Shown here: positions 25,667-34,249 of the stretch, in pieces
How the letters are laid out: each line of letters starts with the position of its first letter
Numbering within the stretch: position 1 is the stretch's first letter
Assembly: GCF_900637865.1 (NCBI RefSeq)
Contig: NZ_LR134433.1
Span: 1 to 64,000 of the forward strand
Reading direction: 5' to 3'
DNA from: Legionella adelaidensis
GTDB lineage: Bacteria > Pseudomonadota > Gammaproteobacteria > Legionellales > Legionellaceae
Length of the DNA stretch: 64,000 nt
Notes under the pieces: model-generated
Told to the model about the DNA's origin: nothing
Databases searched by the model: none
The model's input: the letters and a program-made list of their open reading frames with translations, nothing else
Made by a program: the position numbers and the translations under genes

Positions 25667-26527
25667 TTAAATTTCTAACAGCTTAAGGGGATTATCCAAA
25701 CATATACTCTTTCTTCGCGCTTTTGTAAGCTTAATTTCATCAAAAAATTGGTTGGTAAAATTCCACCATTGAGCTATTGTCATCTGCGAAGTTTGACCTA
25801 AATCGGAACTATAAATAACTCGCGGAATATTAGTAATCACTTCGATAAAATCTTCCTGAATTTGGTGTCCTAATAACAATGTCAGTAAGGTCTGCTCAAC
25901 CCAAATAAAATCGTTTTTAGCAACCGCATGTAATTCATTAGCTGATAGCCCTGTTAATGGATTAGCTGGTTGATTCAGCAATAAAGCGTTTACTTTATAT
26001 TTTTGACAATTGTCTATTAAGGCAAATACTTCTTCTTTAGAAGCATGGCCGCTGGATAGAACAATAGGATAATCAGCTGCCAACTTTAAAATTTCAATAA
26101 CGGCAGGTTTTAACTTCTTGTTTTCATCAAATAATGTTTCAGGGGCATGACAAGTCTGCTCATATTGAGGATGTGTAACTTTACGGTTTAGCTTTGAAAT
26201 ATATTTACGCCCCGTTATAGTCGGAAAATGAACGATCATTTTTAGATTCATTTTTCCCGTATATTCCGCCAACGCTTTTATTATTACGCGGTAATCTATT
26301 CCGCCAGCAATTTTATTCAACACCACAGAAGGAAACACAGGTAAACCTAAACTCTGAGCAAGAGAAGCCTGGATACTCGTTGCACCTAAATGACTTTTTA
26401 GATAAACAGCCCCATCTAATTGCTGATAAAGCTTACCCGCCTCCAGGGCGGTATACCTACGATCAAATAAATCTGGATTCGCATGATAATGGATATCAAT
26501 GAATTGGTAGGGGCAAGCGTTTAGCAT
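25667..26527 (-). CDS. Amidohydrolase-like protein (DUF6282-type), cluster gene 6
   Basis: A 286-residue protein starting FIDIHYHANPDLFDRRYTA, a metal-binding HxH at the end of strand 1, and GAVYLKSHLGATSI, as in amidohydrolase-superfamily proteins of the DUF6282 type. Later segments KMIVHFPTI, IVLSSGHASKEE and VIYSSDLGQ resemble the further metal-ligand positions of the TIM-barrel fold. It likely hydrolyses a C-N or ester bond or a lactone. The start codon overlaps the stop of the RraA-like gene (TAATG), so it is translationally coupled. Confidence 0.72.
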   Translation of the reverse strand: MLNACPYQFIDIHYHANPDLFDRRYTALEAGKLYQQLDGAVYLKSHLGATSIQASLAQSLGLPVFPSVVLNKIAGGIDYRVIIKALAEYTGKMNLKMIVHFPTITGRKYISKLNRKVTHPQYEQTCHAPETLFDENKKLKPAVIEILKLAADYPIVLSSGHASKEEVFALIDNCQKYKVNALLLNQPANPLTGLSANELHAVAKNDFIWVEQTLLTLLLGHQIQEDFIEVITNIPRVIYSSDLGQTSQMTIAQWWNFTNQFFDEIKLTKARRKSICLDNPLKLLEI

Positions 26528-27195
26528 TACCTATCCCAGGGTTTTTCATAATGGAATTTTTTTCGTGCCTCTTGCAACGACATCCCTTGCTCTATAGCTA
26601 CGATAATTTTTTTCTCTGTTTCTACTACATTGCTTGCTTTAATAAGCACTTCATCCACTTTTTCCCGGGGTATCACTACACAACCATTATCATCACCGAC
26701 CAATATATCTCCAGGATGAATGGTAATCCCATTAATATTTAACGGTACTTGTTCTCCCGCTTTATAAACTCTATTTTTTCCTGAGCGCATATAAACAGCA
26801 GAAGAAAACAGGGGGAAATTTGTCTCACGCACATAAGATACATCGCGAATGGCACCACAAACAACGGTTCCTTGAATCCCCTTTTTAATAGCGACTCGGG
26901 TCAAGATTTCTCCCCAGGTGGTACAGTCGTTTCTGAACTGATTATCAATTAAAAGAATCGAGCCTTTTGGCACTGCATCAATGTAATTCGCTGCATTTTG
27001 AAAGGAATTGGGTCTTTGTTCATAAGGAAGAAATTGAATAGTATATACGGGCCCAACAATCTTACTATTTGTTGAAACAGATTTAAGATTCAAAAGGCAT
27101 CCCTCAATACCACAAGCATCCAGTGCATCGGAAATTTCCGCCGTGGTCAAACTAAACAGTTTCTTTAAAGATTCATTTTTAATAGGCGCATTCAT
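26527..27195 (-). CDS. RraA-like lyase/aldolase, cluster gene 5
   Basis: A 222-residue protein of the RraA / 4-hydroxy-4-methyl-2-oxoglutarate aldolase fold: LTTAEISDALDACGIEG, VGPVYTIQF, LIDNQFRNDCTTWGEI, GTVVCGAIRDV and HPGDILVGDDNGCVVIP. The GxxxRD-type block (GAIRDV) and the DxxG block keep the Arg and Asp used by metal-dependent pyruvate aldolases/oxaloacetate decarboxylases, so enzymatic activity is more likely than RNase E inhibition. It overlaps the dehydrogenase gene by 17 bp. Confidence 0.82.
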   Translation of the reverse strand: MNAPIKNESLKKLFSLTTAEISDALDACGIEGCLLNLKSVSTNSKIVGPVYTIQFLPYEQRPNSFQNAANYIDAVPKGSILLIDNQFRNDCTTWGEILTRVAIKKGIQGTVVCGAIRDVSYVRETNFPLFSSAVYMRSGKNRVYKAGEQVPLNINGITIHPGDILVGDDNGCVVIPREKVDEVLIKASNVVETEKKIIVAIEQGMSLQEARKKFHYEKPWDR

Positions 27196-28279
27196 TTAAT
27201 ATTGCCTTAGCCATTTCCTCGGTGGAGCTCTTACCACCCACATCATACGTAATAAATTGATTTTCGCTTACTATTTTCTTAACCGCTTCCCTGAGTCTGG
27301 CCCCTTGCTTTTTAAACCCTTGGTGTTCTAAAAGTAAAGCGATGGTTAAAAACATCGCACAAGGGTTTGCTTGATTTATTGGAATTTTAGGAGCACTCCC
27401 ATGCACTGGTTCATAATAAACTCCTTTCTCACCAATATTAGCGCTAGGAGCGAAACCTAACCCGCCCATAACTGCGGCACCAACATCTGATAAAATATCG
27501 CCAAACATATTTTCGGCTACAATAACCCCAAACTTTTCAGGACAGCGAACTAACCATAACGCAACTGCATCCACATTTAAAATATCGCTTTTAATATGGG
27601 GATAATCCTCCGCTACCTTTTCAAATATTTCCCGAGCAAACGCGCTACTGTTTCGCAATACATTCGGCTTGTCAGCATATGTCACCTGCCCCAGGTTATA
27701 CGTATCAGCATAATGAAAAGCAAACTTGAAAATGCGCTGCAACCCAGAGCGGGTTTGTAATCGCAGGGAGCAACTTATATCTTCAGGCGAAATATTTTTC
27801 CACTTCTTTTTGCTACTTAAAAGAGGAGTCATTTCTCGCGGTAGAGAAGAATAATCAAACCCAGCATAAAGTCCTTCGGTATTTTCACGGATAATGCATA
27901 GGTTGAAAGAATTATTTTGGTCTTTGATATTAAAGCAAGGCCTTACATTCGCATAAAGATCCAACCCTTGTCGTAATTGAATAATCGGTGAAATATATTC
28001 AGGAGGATTTTTTCTTTTCTCTACCGCAACTTCTTTCTCTGCTTCCCGTTTCGGCTTACTAGTGACCGCTCCTAATAAAGTCACGTCACTATCATAGATT
28101 AAATCCCATGTTCTCTGGGGTATAGGAGTGGCCTCATTTTGCCAACAGGTCCACCCAATCTCTCCGATACTTAGCTCCACAGGAATATTTAATATTTTAA
28201 ATATATCTAAACAAGCATAGGTAACTTCAGCACCTATACCATCGCCTGGTAAAACAGCAATTTTTAATTGTTTTTTCAC
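27179..28279 (-). CDS. Isocitrate/isopropylmalate dehydrogenase-family enzyme, cluster gene 4
   Basis: A 366-residue NAD(P)-dependent beta-decarboxylating dehydrogenase: LPGDGIGAEV at the N-terminus, ANVRPCFNIK, IIRENTEGLYAG, NVDAVALWLVRCPEKFGVIVAENMFGDILSDV (quoted in two parts in the protein), and the NAD loop EPVHGSAP. It oxidises and decarboxylates a 2-hydroxyacid with a beta-carboxylate. REN and the YADKPN variant of the lysine region differ from canonical LeuB, so a non-leucine substrate (for example malate- or tartrate-like) is likely. The start overlaps the hydrolase stop by 4 bp. Confidence 0.85.
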   Translation of the reverse strand: MKKQLKIAVLPGDGIGAEVTYACLDIFKILNIPVELSIGEIGWTCWQNEATPIPQRTWDLIYDSDVTLLGAVTSKPKREAEKEVAVEKRKNPPEYISPIIQLRQGLDLYANVRPCFNIKDQNNSFNLCIIRENTEGLYAGFDYSSLPREMTPLLSSKKKWKNISPEDISCSLRLQTRSGLQRIFKFAFHYADTYNLGQVTYADKPNVLRNSSAFAREIFEKVAEDYPHIKSDILNVDAVALWLVRCPEKFGVIVAENMFGDILSDVGAAVMGGLGFAPSANIGEKGVYYEPVHGSAPKIPINQANPCAMFLTIALLLEHQGFKKQGARLREAVKKIVSENQFITYDVGGKSSTEEMAKAILNECAY

Positions 28280-28959
28280 AACTTTTCCAAAATTTTTTGT
28301 CTACAAAAATCAGGATTGTCCTGTAAAACACGCATACCCGCATGAGGCACTTCAAATAGTTCTCCCGACTGAGGGGGAATGACATTCGCGTTGTTTACCA
28401 AACGGGAACTATCGCCAATAAAGTGCCAATACGTAACTGGGTATTTTTCTAAAATAGGTACTGAATCAGTATCCAATACTTTTTGCAAACCGTAGATTAA
28501 TCGCTCACAAGCTTCATCAGGATTTTCAACTTTTATCTCAACAATATCTTCAGGAAAAAAAGCGACATCGCTTGTTAATTGGCGTATTGCTTCTTCTGCT
28601 TTATTTTCTTTACATAAAGTAATGACCTTACCTAATTTTTCTTGCAATGCAAAATTACTGAAACTGGGAGTAGAAAACAAAAAAAGGGGCTTGGGTATTT
28701 TTACAAATTGTGGAAAACACTGCTGTAAAATAACACCACCGAAAGAAAAACCTAAAAAAGCGTCATACTTATCAATTTCTACCTGTAAATACTCATTCCA
28801 ACAATCGTAATAATTTTTTGAATGGATAGAAATAGAATGACTTAATGGATCGACAAAATCCAATATGTATTTTGTGTTTAAAAAAGAAAGTGAGGCCGCA
28901 ATTTTTTCTATATCCCGAGGACATGGCATCACCGGAGCGATAATTTTTATTTTTTTCAT
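28276..28959 (-). CDS. Alpha/beta-hydrolase-like protein, cluster gene 3
   Basis: A 227-residue protein with GFSFGGVILQQCF, a GxSxGG nucleophile-elbow motif with Ser as nucleophile, followed by LFLFSTPSFSN and a late His (VPHAGMRV). This is consistent with a small alpha/beta hydrolase, perhaps a thioesterase or carrier-linked hydrolase. It overlaps both neighbours by 4 bp, so it belongs to the operon. I do not recognise the precise family. Confidence 0.65.
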   Translation of the reverse strand: MKKIKIIAPVMPCPRDIEKIAASLSFLNTKYILDFVDPLSHSISIHSKNYYDCWNEYLQVEIDKYDAFLGFSFGGVILQQCFPQFVKIPKPLFLFSTPSFSNFALQEKLGKVITLCKENKAEEAIRQLTSDVAFFPEDIVEIKVENPDEACERLIYGLQKVLDTDSVPILEKYPVTYWHFIGDSSRLVNNANVIPPQSGELFEVPHAGMRVLQDNPDFCRQKILEKL

Positions 28960-29837
28960 TCAATTTTCAGTTTTTTTACTTCTGCAGTCGACAGATCATA
29001 AATCCCGCGAATAAATTCATCCATATCAATAGGATCTTTTTCGGTATTAAATGTATTTCTTACGTAATTAGCTGCTTGTAATATTGGCTCTAAATTATAT
29101 TTCTTTAGTCCTTTTGCCTGCAAATAAGCAAGGAAATATTCAGTGCGTAGATTACCAATACCTTTACCCATCCCTCCCACAGAAAAATCAATGTACTCCA
29201 CTCCTGACTGAATAGCAGCAATCGTATTTGCCTGTGCCAAACCAAGATTATCATGCGCGTGGAATCCAAATGAAATAGGATATTTTTCTACATACTTATC
29301 ATACATAGCTTTTACCCGCTCAGGATGAAGAGTGCCATTTGAGTCAGCAAAATAAATAACATGGGGATTAAATTCGGTAGCAAGCTTTACCGCATTGTCT
29401 AGCTCCTCTTCACCATACTGTGAAACGTGAACAAGATTAATTGAAGCTTTCAGTCCTAACTGCTGGCTCAATTCAACCACAGGAAAAGCACTTTTCAGGT
29501 CACCGCGTAAAACACATAAACGCAATAGGGACACTCCCTGTTCTATTAAATCCAATAAATCTTCTTTAGTTAAATTTTGTGGATAAGCCATTACTACAAT
29601 TTGAGTATTTTGAAGATGCGCTTGGCAAGTCTTTAGATATTTTTTGTCACAGAGACCTGCTCTACCTATATTGTCTACAGGTCTTATAGCCCCATTACGA
29701 TACCCAATTTCAACATAATCTATTCCCGATTTATCAAGCGGGCTCAGGATTTGTTCTAAATCTTGGTCGTTAAAATGAAAATTATTACGGTTACCACCGT
29801 CCCTGAGGGTAACATCCATCACTTTTAATTTATGCAT
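28956..29837 (-). CDS. DRE-TIM metallolyase (HMGL-like aldolase/synthase), cluster gene 2
   Basis: A 293-residue TIM-barrel enzyme. VMDVTLRDGGNRNNF holds the metal-binding Asp and catalytic Arg of DRE-TIM lyases, and FGFHAHDNLGLAQANT the HxH metal ligands; GGMGKGIGNLRTEYF matches the glycine-rich C-terminal loop. The family covers 4-hydroxy-2-oxovalerate aldolase, HMG-CoA lyase and isopropylmalate/homocitrate synthases. At 293 residues it lacks a regulatory domain and is closer to the aldolase type. With the dehydrogenase it could build or break a branched keto acid. Confidence 0.82.
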   Translation of the reverse strand: MHKLKVMDVTLRDGGNRNNFHFNDQDLEQILSPLDKSGIDYVEIGYRNGAIRPVDNIGRAGLCDKKYLKTCQAHLQNTQIVVMAYPQNLTKEDLLDLIEQGVSLLRLCVLRGDLKSAFPVVELSQQLGLKASINLVHVSQYGEEELDNAVKLATEFNPHVIYFADSNGTLHPERVKAMYDKYVEKYPISFGFHAHDNLGLAQANTIAAIQSGVEYIDFSVGGMGKGIGNLRTEYFLAYLQAKGLKKYNLEPILQAANYVRNTFNTEKDPIDMDEFIRGIYDLSTAEVKKLKIE

Positions 29838-29845
29838 AGGTACAC

Positions 29846-30931
29846 TTAATGAAATAAAAAAGTAAAACCGCCACCAAAGAATATCACTATAAGTATAGTC
29901 CTTATATAGGCACGCGATTTCCGACTTTGTAATAAGGCTTTTAAATAGGACAAAGGGTGTCTGTAAATTAAACTACGTATAATTGGCCGGCACACTGCGA
30001 TAGGATTTTTTTCCGCTTCTTCATGTATTCTAACACTTGGGCAAAAATTGCATTCAATAATAACGCCACCTGTATCCTCCATCGGTTGGGTAATATCTTT
30101 GCAAAGAATATCAAAGCCAACCAGATCCAAATTGATAGCCTGAGCCGCTTTTATTAACAGCTTTTTATTTTGCTTACAAATTTTCTTGCCTAAAGAAACA
30201 AAAGTTCCTCCACGACTGGCATTTGAGGTGTATCCCAAAAAAACTCTTTCGCCTTTTTTAGGAATATAATCGAGCGTAACTCCTAAATCTTGTAGGCAGT
30301 AGTCCATTTCATCATCATGGACAATAGGTGCCAATACTTCATTGGTAGATTTACGTCGTTGATTTGTAATTTCAATTAATTGATTTAAAGTATGCTCATC
30401 ATCCCCAACTACATGAGCAGGATATCTTAAAACAACCCCTAATACTTTCTTTTTGAAAACCAGGACCCTATAGGAGTTAAGACCCCCGTGAAACTCCTCA
30501 ACACTTAATACATTGAGATTATATTTATCCATACAATTTTTAAAAAACAGATCCACATGTTTTTTCAGGTGGTCTTTATCAGGAATATTACAAACCACAT
30601 CACGTCCTAACCTTCCTGCGGTGGGTTTAGCCACCACCGGAAATTTTAAATCGGCAATCAGATCATCCAGAAGCCCTTCTTGGTAATCTTCAAAATGAAT
30701 GGCTGTAGCTTTAGGGACTGGCAAACCTGCTCTATAAAGCAGGGCATTCATACTAAATTTATTAGAAGAAATTTCTACGCTAATAAAGCTATTTAGCGGG
30801 GTACATGCACCTCTGAAGAAATAATTTTTCTTACCTAGTTTAACTTCAAAAGCTTCCATTTCAGGCAATAAGTTAACAGGTAAACAATACCTTTGCGCGG
30901 CATTTAAAAAATGATCGGAATTTTTGGCCAT
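29846..30931 (-). CDS. ATP-grasp ligase with C-terminal membrane helix, cluster gene 1
   Basis: A 361-residue protein resembling the ATP-grasp part of cyanophycin synthetase and related amino-acid ligases: SNKFSMNALLYRAGLPVPKA, FPVVAKPTAGRLGRDVV (nucleotide loop), VEEFHGGLNSYRVLVF, and IIECNFCPSVRIHEE (metal ligands Glu/Asn). It should couple a carboxylate to an amine at ATP cost. The C-terminus ends in a hydrophobic helix (TILIVIFFGGGFTFLF), unusual for this family and suggesting membrane attachment. It is the first gene of the six-gene operon; the next gene starts 8 bp after its stop. Confidence 0.83.
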   Translation of the reverse strand: MAKNSDHFLNAAQRYCLPVNLLPEMEAFEVKLGKKNYFFRGACTPLNSFISVEISSNKFSMNALLYRAGLPVPKATAIHFEDYQEGLLDDLIADLKFPVVAKPTAGRLGRDVVCNIPDKDHLKKHVDLFFKNCMDKYNLNVLSVEEFHGGLNSYRVLVFKKKVLGVVLRYPAHVVGDDEHTLNQLIEITNQRRKSTNEVLAPIVHDDEMDYCLQDLGVTLDYIPKKGERVFLGYTSNASRGGTFVSLGKKICKQNKKLLIKAAQAINLDLVGFDILCKDITQPMEDTGGVIIECNFCPSVRIHEEAEKNPIAVCRPIIRSLIYRHPLSYLKALLQSRKSRAYIRTILIVIFFGGGFTFLFH

Positions 30932-30966
30932 ATAAAATAAATATTTTACATTATGAATATATTATA

Positions 30967-30996
30967 TCCAAAATACTCTAAAATGCTAAATTTTGA
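30967..30996 (-). promoter_or_regulatory. Shared promoter motif, copy in front of the ATP-grasp operon
   Basis: On the minus strand the site reads TTTAGCATTTTAGAGTATTT and runs directly into TTGGATATAAT, a perfect -10 TATAAT. TTAGCA lies 17 bp upstream of it as a possible -35. The site begins 36 bp before the ATP-grasp start codon. Related sites precede three other genes (31083, 33479, 35937). Confidence 0.55.
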
Positions 30997-31082
30997 ACGA
31001 CTCGGTTTTCTCTCTAACAAGTAAAAAAGAAGAGTAATAACAAGCCTTGGAGACTTGTATTTTCATTTTCAGACTCAAAAAA

Positions 31083-31114
31083 CGATAGATTAAAATAGCA
31101 TTTAATATTTTGGG
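31083..31114 (+). promoter_or_regulatory. Shared promoter motif, copy in front of the dienelactone-hydrolase-like gene
   Basis: The plus strand reads CGATAGATTAAAATAGCATT followed by TAATATTTTGGG. It matches the sites upstream of the ATP-grasp operon, enolase and the small gene at 35726, and points toward the gene at 31212, about 100 bp away. The divergent intergenic region thus holds one copy per direction. Confidence 0.55.
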
Positions 31115-31211
31115 TCTAACTTACTTATTAAGGAACTATAGCACAAGTTCACTTGTGAATTTATGGTTTATCTTATAAATTTTATCTCCTGCTCAATTAT
31201 GAAATCTGCAT

Positions 31212-31928
31212 ATGATACATTCTGAAGAAATACAATATACGGATGGCGAAACGAACTTTCATGGTTTTTTGGCATTTGATAACAAGGAAAACAATCCTAG
31301 ACCTTGTATCTTAATTGCACATGATTGGGGTGGAAGAGGGGAAGACTTTTGTCAAAAAGCAGTACAACTGGCTAAACATGGGTATATAGGCTTTGCTATT
31401 GACATGTATGGGGAAGCAAAAACTACGGAATTAAAAATAGAACGGCGTGCTTTGTATAATTCTGTAGTCAGTGATCGAAAAAAGTTGGCTAATCGTATAT
31501 TGGCTGCTTTCGAAGCTGCAAAAAATCATCCTAAAGTTATAGTTACTAAAATTGCGGCTATTGGATATTGCTTTGGTGGATTATGTGTGCTTGATTTAGC
31601 ACGGACAGGCGCCGATGTAACAGGAGTAGTCAGCTTTCATGGGCCATTACTTGCTCCTGAAAACGGAGCATGCACAAAAGTTAGCGCCAAAATTTTGGTT
31701 CTTCACGGTTACGACGACCCTCTTGTCCCTCCTCAACAAATACAAGCATTTGCCAAAGAAATGACACATAGGAAGGTCGATTGGCAAATTCATATGTATG
31801 GCTTAACCCAACATTCTTTTACTAACCCAAAGGCAAATGATGATGAAATGGGTTTACACTACAATGAAAAAGCAGATAAAAGATCATGGCAAAGTACATT
31901 AGATTTTTTAAAGGAAGTTTTAGCGTAA
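31212..31928 (+). CDS. Dienelactone hydrolase-family protein
   Basis: A 238-residue alpha/beta hydrolase. Blocks: PCILIAHDWGGRGEDFCQKA, GFAIDMYG, AAIGYCFGGLCVLDLA (nucleophile Cys in the GxCxGG elbow, as in dienelactone hydrolases), LVLHGYDDPLVPP (acid) and LTQHSFTNP (histidine). The triad Cys-Asp-His is complete. It is divergent from the six-gene cluster and shares its promoter motif, so it may act on the same metabolite, perhaps a lactone or ester. Confidence 0.88.
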   Translation: MIHSEEIQYTDGETNFHGFLAFDNKENNPRPCILIAHDWGGRGEDFCQKAVQLAKHGYIGFAIDMYGEAKTTELKIERRALYNSVVSDRKKLANRILAAFEAAKNHPKVIVTKIAAIGYCFGGLCVLDLARTGADVTGVVSFHGPLLAPENGACTKVSAKILVLHGYDDPLVPPQQIQAFAKEMTHRKVDWQIHMYGLTQHSFTNPKANDDEMGLHYNEKADKRSWQSTLDFLKEVLA

Positions 31929-31980
31929 GTTGAGCCTTTAACCGAGGTACTTCACCCTTAAGGACTGTCATTCCCAGCGT

Positions 31981-32052
31981 AGCCGGTTGCTTGCCAAATC
32001 AGGTTTTGACCTGACAAGAGGAGCTGAAACCTGGTTGGCAAGCAACCAGGCT
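31981..32052. repeat. Imperfect inverted repeat between hydrolase and eno
   Basis: A left arm (31981-32006, GGTTGCTTGCCAA core) and a right arm (32027-32052, TTGGCAAGCAACC core) form a stem of about 25 bp with few mismatches and a 20-nt loop. The two flanking genes converge, so it could end both transcripts, but there is no T-run. Size and shape also fit a REP-like or small mobile repeat. A GC palindrome, CTGCGCGGCGCAG, follows at about 32068. Confidence 0.6.
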
Positions 32053-32121
32053 CCAACTACTAAACTACTGCGCGGCGCAGTTGCTCTCACGGCACCAAGA
32101 CCTCCATGCAGTCCTGTATAA

Positions 32122-33372
32122 TTATTTCCCATAAGGTAGATTTGTCACTTCATTAATACGTAGCAACTGATTATATTTAGCCACTCTATCCGTTCTGCAT
32201 AAAGAACCTGTTTTTATTTGACCGCATCCGGTAGCAACTGCCAAATCTGCTATAAAAGTATCTTCTGTTTCACCGGAGCGATGAGAAACAATGCAATTGT
32301 AATTATGGGCTTGGGCTAGGCGCATGGTATGGAGTGTTTCAGTTAATGTGCCTATTTGATTTAATTTAATTAAAATCGCATTTGCCGTTTTTTCATTAAT
32401 TCCTTTTTGCAAAATTTCCGCGTTAGTGACAAATAAATCATCCCCTACTAATTGAATTTTGTTTCCTAAGTGCTGCGTTAAATTTCTCCACCCTTCCCAG
32501 TCTGATTCGTCTAAACCATCCTCAATACTCACGATTGGATATTCCGAAACCAAATTTTCATAGTAACGAATCATCTCATTGGCACTATAGATTTTATTTT
32601 CTGAGCTAAGCGCGTATTGATTATCCTTAAATAATTCTGAAGCGGCTACATCCAAGGCAAATACAACATCAGTCCCCAAACCAAAACCGGCCAGCTCAAC
32701 CGCTTTTACTAACATATCCAGTGCTTGCCTGTTGGATTGAAGATCAGGAGCAAATCCGCCTTCGTCACCAATAGCGGTATTCAATCCCTGCTTTTTTAAA
32801 ACAGACTTTAAAATATGAAAAATTTCCGTCCCCATTTGCAATGCACTGGAAAAATCTTTTGCTCCTCGCGGCATAATCATGAATTCTTGAATGTCCACAT
32901 TATTATCCGCGTGCGCACCACCATTTAAGACATTCATCATGGGAATAGGCATACACATGACTTCATCACGATTAAGAGCAGCGAAGAGCGGACGTTGTAT
33001 TGTTTGGGCATATGCTCTCGCACAAGCAAGCGAGACTGCTAATATAGCATTTGCACCTAAATTCGATTTATTGGCTGTACCATCCATTTCACAAAGATGA
33101 TGATCAATCTGTTCTTGTTCCATTACATTAAAATGGTGCAGTCCCTTATTGATGGTTTCATTAATATGGTTAACTGCTTTTTTTACTCCTTTTCCTGCAT
33201 ACCTTTTTGCATCATTATCTCGCAATTCACACGCTTCCCGGCTACCTGTAGATGCACCGGAAGGAACACTCGCACGGGCTTTTATACCATTTTCAATAGT
33301 CACCTCAGCTTCCACAGTTGGATTTCCGCGTGAATCTAAAATTTCGCGAGCGTGAATATTTGTAATGCGCAT
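32122..33372 (-). CDS. eno: Enolase
   Basis: A 416-residue glycolytic enzyme interconverting 2-phosphoglycerate and phosphoenolpyruvate. Blocks: [94 protein letters not shown] and [16 protein letters not shown] place the start at ATG 33372, 8 nt after GAGG; an in-frame ATG 6 bp upstream lies too close to that ribosome binding site. Its usual downstream neighbour ftsB is displaced. Confidence 0.96.
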   Translation of the reverse strand: MRITNIHAREILDSRGNPTVEAEVTIENGIKARASVPSGASTGSREACELRDNDAKRYAGKGVKKAVNHINETINKGLHHFNVMEQEQIDHHLCEMDGTANKSNLGANAILAVSLACARAYAQTIQRPLFAALNRDEVMCMPIPMMNVLNGGAHADNNVDIQEFMIMPRGAKDFSSALQMGTEIFHILKSVLKKQGLNTAIGDEGGFAPDLQSNRQALDMLVKAVELAGFGLGTDVVFALDVAASELFKDNQYALSSENKIYSANEMIRYYENLVSEYPIVSIEDGLDESDWEGWRNLTQHLGNKIQLVGDDLFVTNAEILQKGINEKTANAILIKLNQIGTLTETLHTMRLAQAHNYNCIVSHRSGETEDTFIADLAVATGCGQIKTGSLCRTDRVAKYNQLLRINEVTNLPYGK

Positions 33373-33478
33373 AACCATTCCTCATTATTTAATTGGTGAC
33401 TATTGTTTTGGGATGCCATAGAGAAGTCAAGTCACCCCATTTATTTAAGTTTCTTTTTTATCTTATTTAGAGTTAAAT

Positions 33479-33514
33479 ACCAAGAAATTCCAAAATGCTA
33501 TTTTTGATCTATCG
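33479..33514 (-). promoter_or_regulatory. Shared promoter motif, copy in front of eno
   Basis: The minus strand reads ATAGATCAAAAATAGCATTT, then TGGAATTTCTTGGTATTTAA. It is the best match to the site at 35937 and similar to those at 30967 and 31083. It lies 107-142 bp before the eno start codon and also inside the upstream region of the divergent Pit accessory gene. Confidence 0.5.
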
Positions 33515-33556
33515 CAATTTTAGATAACTTGGGTATAATCTGCGCTATCTTTTGCA

Positions 33557-34243
33557 ATGGTACAAAAAAGTATGAGTAGCATATTTAATATGTTCGGGCC
33601 GTCTCCTATTAAGCCGCTAGAACGGCATATGCGAGTGGCTTATCAATGTGCACGCCAACTCTTTCCCCTTTTTGAAGCGGTATTAAAAAAGAATTGGGAA
33701 GAAGCAGAAATATTGCAGAAAAAAATTATTGCATTAGAAAAAGAATCTGACCTTATTAAACGCGATTTACGCCTTCATCTCCCCACGGGCCTCTTTTTAC
33801 CCGTTGCCCGGACTGATGTTTTAGAACTTTTAAGTGCCCAAGATCGTATTGCCAATAAAGCAGAAGATATTGCGGGTTTGATTATTAGCAGACGCATGAT
33901 TATTCCTGAAGCATTATCAGCTCTTTTTTTACCTTTTTTACATCGTTGTCTGGACGCTGCCAAGCAAGCTTGCAAAGCGATTAACGAATTAGATGAGCTT
34001 TTAGAGTCAGGTTTTCGTGGAAACGAAGTGAAGATAGTAGAAGAAATGATTTTAAAGTTAGACGAAATTGAACATGATAGTGATGAAAAGTTAGCCGAAA
34101 TACGGCATAAAATTTTTGAATTAGAAAACGATTTACCTGCTTTAGAAATTATCTTCCTCTATAAATTAGTTCAGTGGATTGGTGAGTTAGCCGATCATGC
34201 CCAAACCGTTGGAGGCCGCCTCCAAATTCTAATAGCCCGATAA
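33557..34243 (+). CDS. Pit accessory protein (DUF47/PhoU-like, TIGR00153)
   Basis: A 228-residue all-helical protein like E. coli YkaA: FGPSPIKPLERHMRVAYQCA at the start, KRDLRLHLPTGLFLPVARTD, LLSAQDRIANKAEDIAG and a terminal KLVQWIGELADHAQTVGGR. Such proteins sit beside Pit transporters and probably regulate them. The phosphate permease follows 6 bp downstream. The start could instead be the ATG at 33572; neither has a clear ribosome binding site. Confidence 0.9.
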   Translation: MVQKSMSSIFNMFGPSPIKPLERHMRVAYQCARQLFPLFEAVLKKNWEEAEILQKKIIALEKESDLIKRDLRLHLPTGLFLPVARTDVLELLSAQDRIANKAEDIAGLIISRRMIIPEALSALFLPFLHRCLDAAKQACKAINELDELLESGFRGNEVKIVEEMILKLDEIEHDSDEKLAEIRHKIFELENDLPALEIIFLYKLVQWIGELADHAQTVGGRLQILIAR

Positions 34244-34249
34244 GAAACT

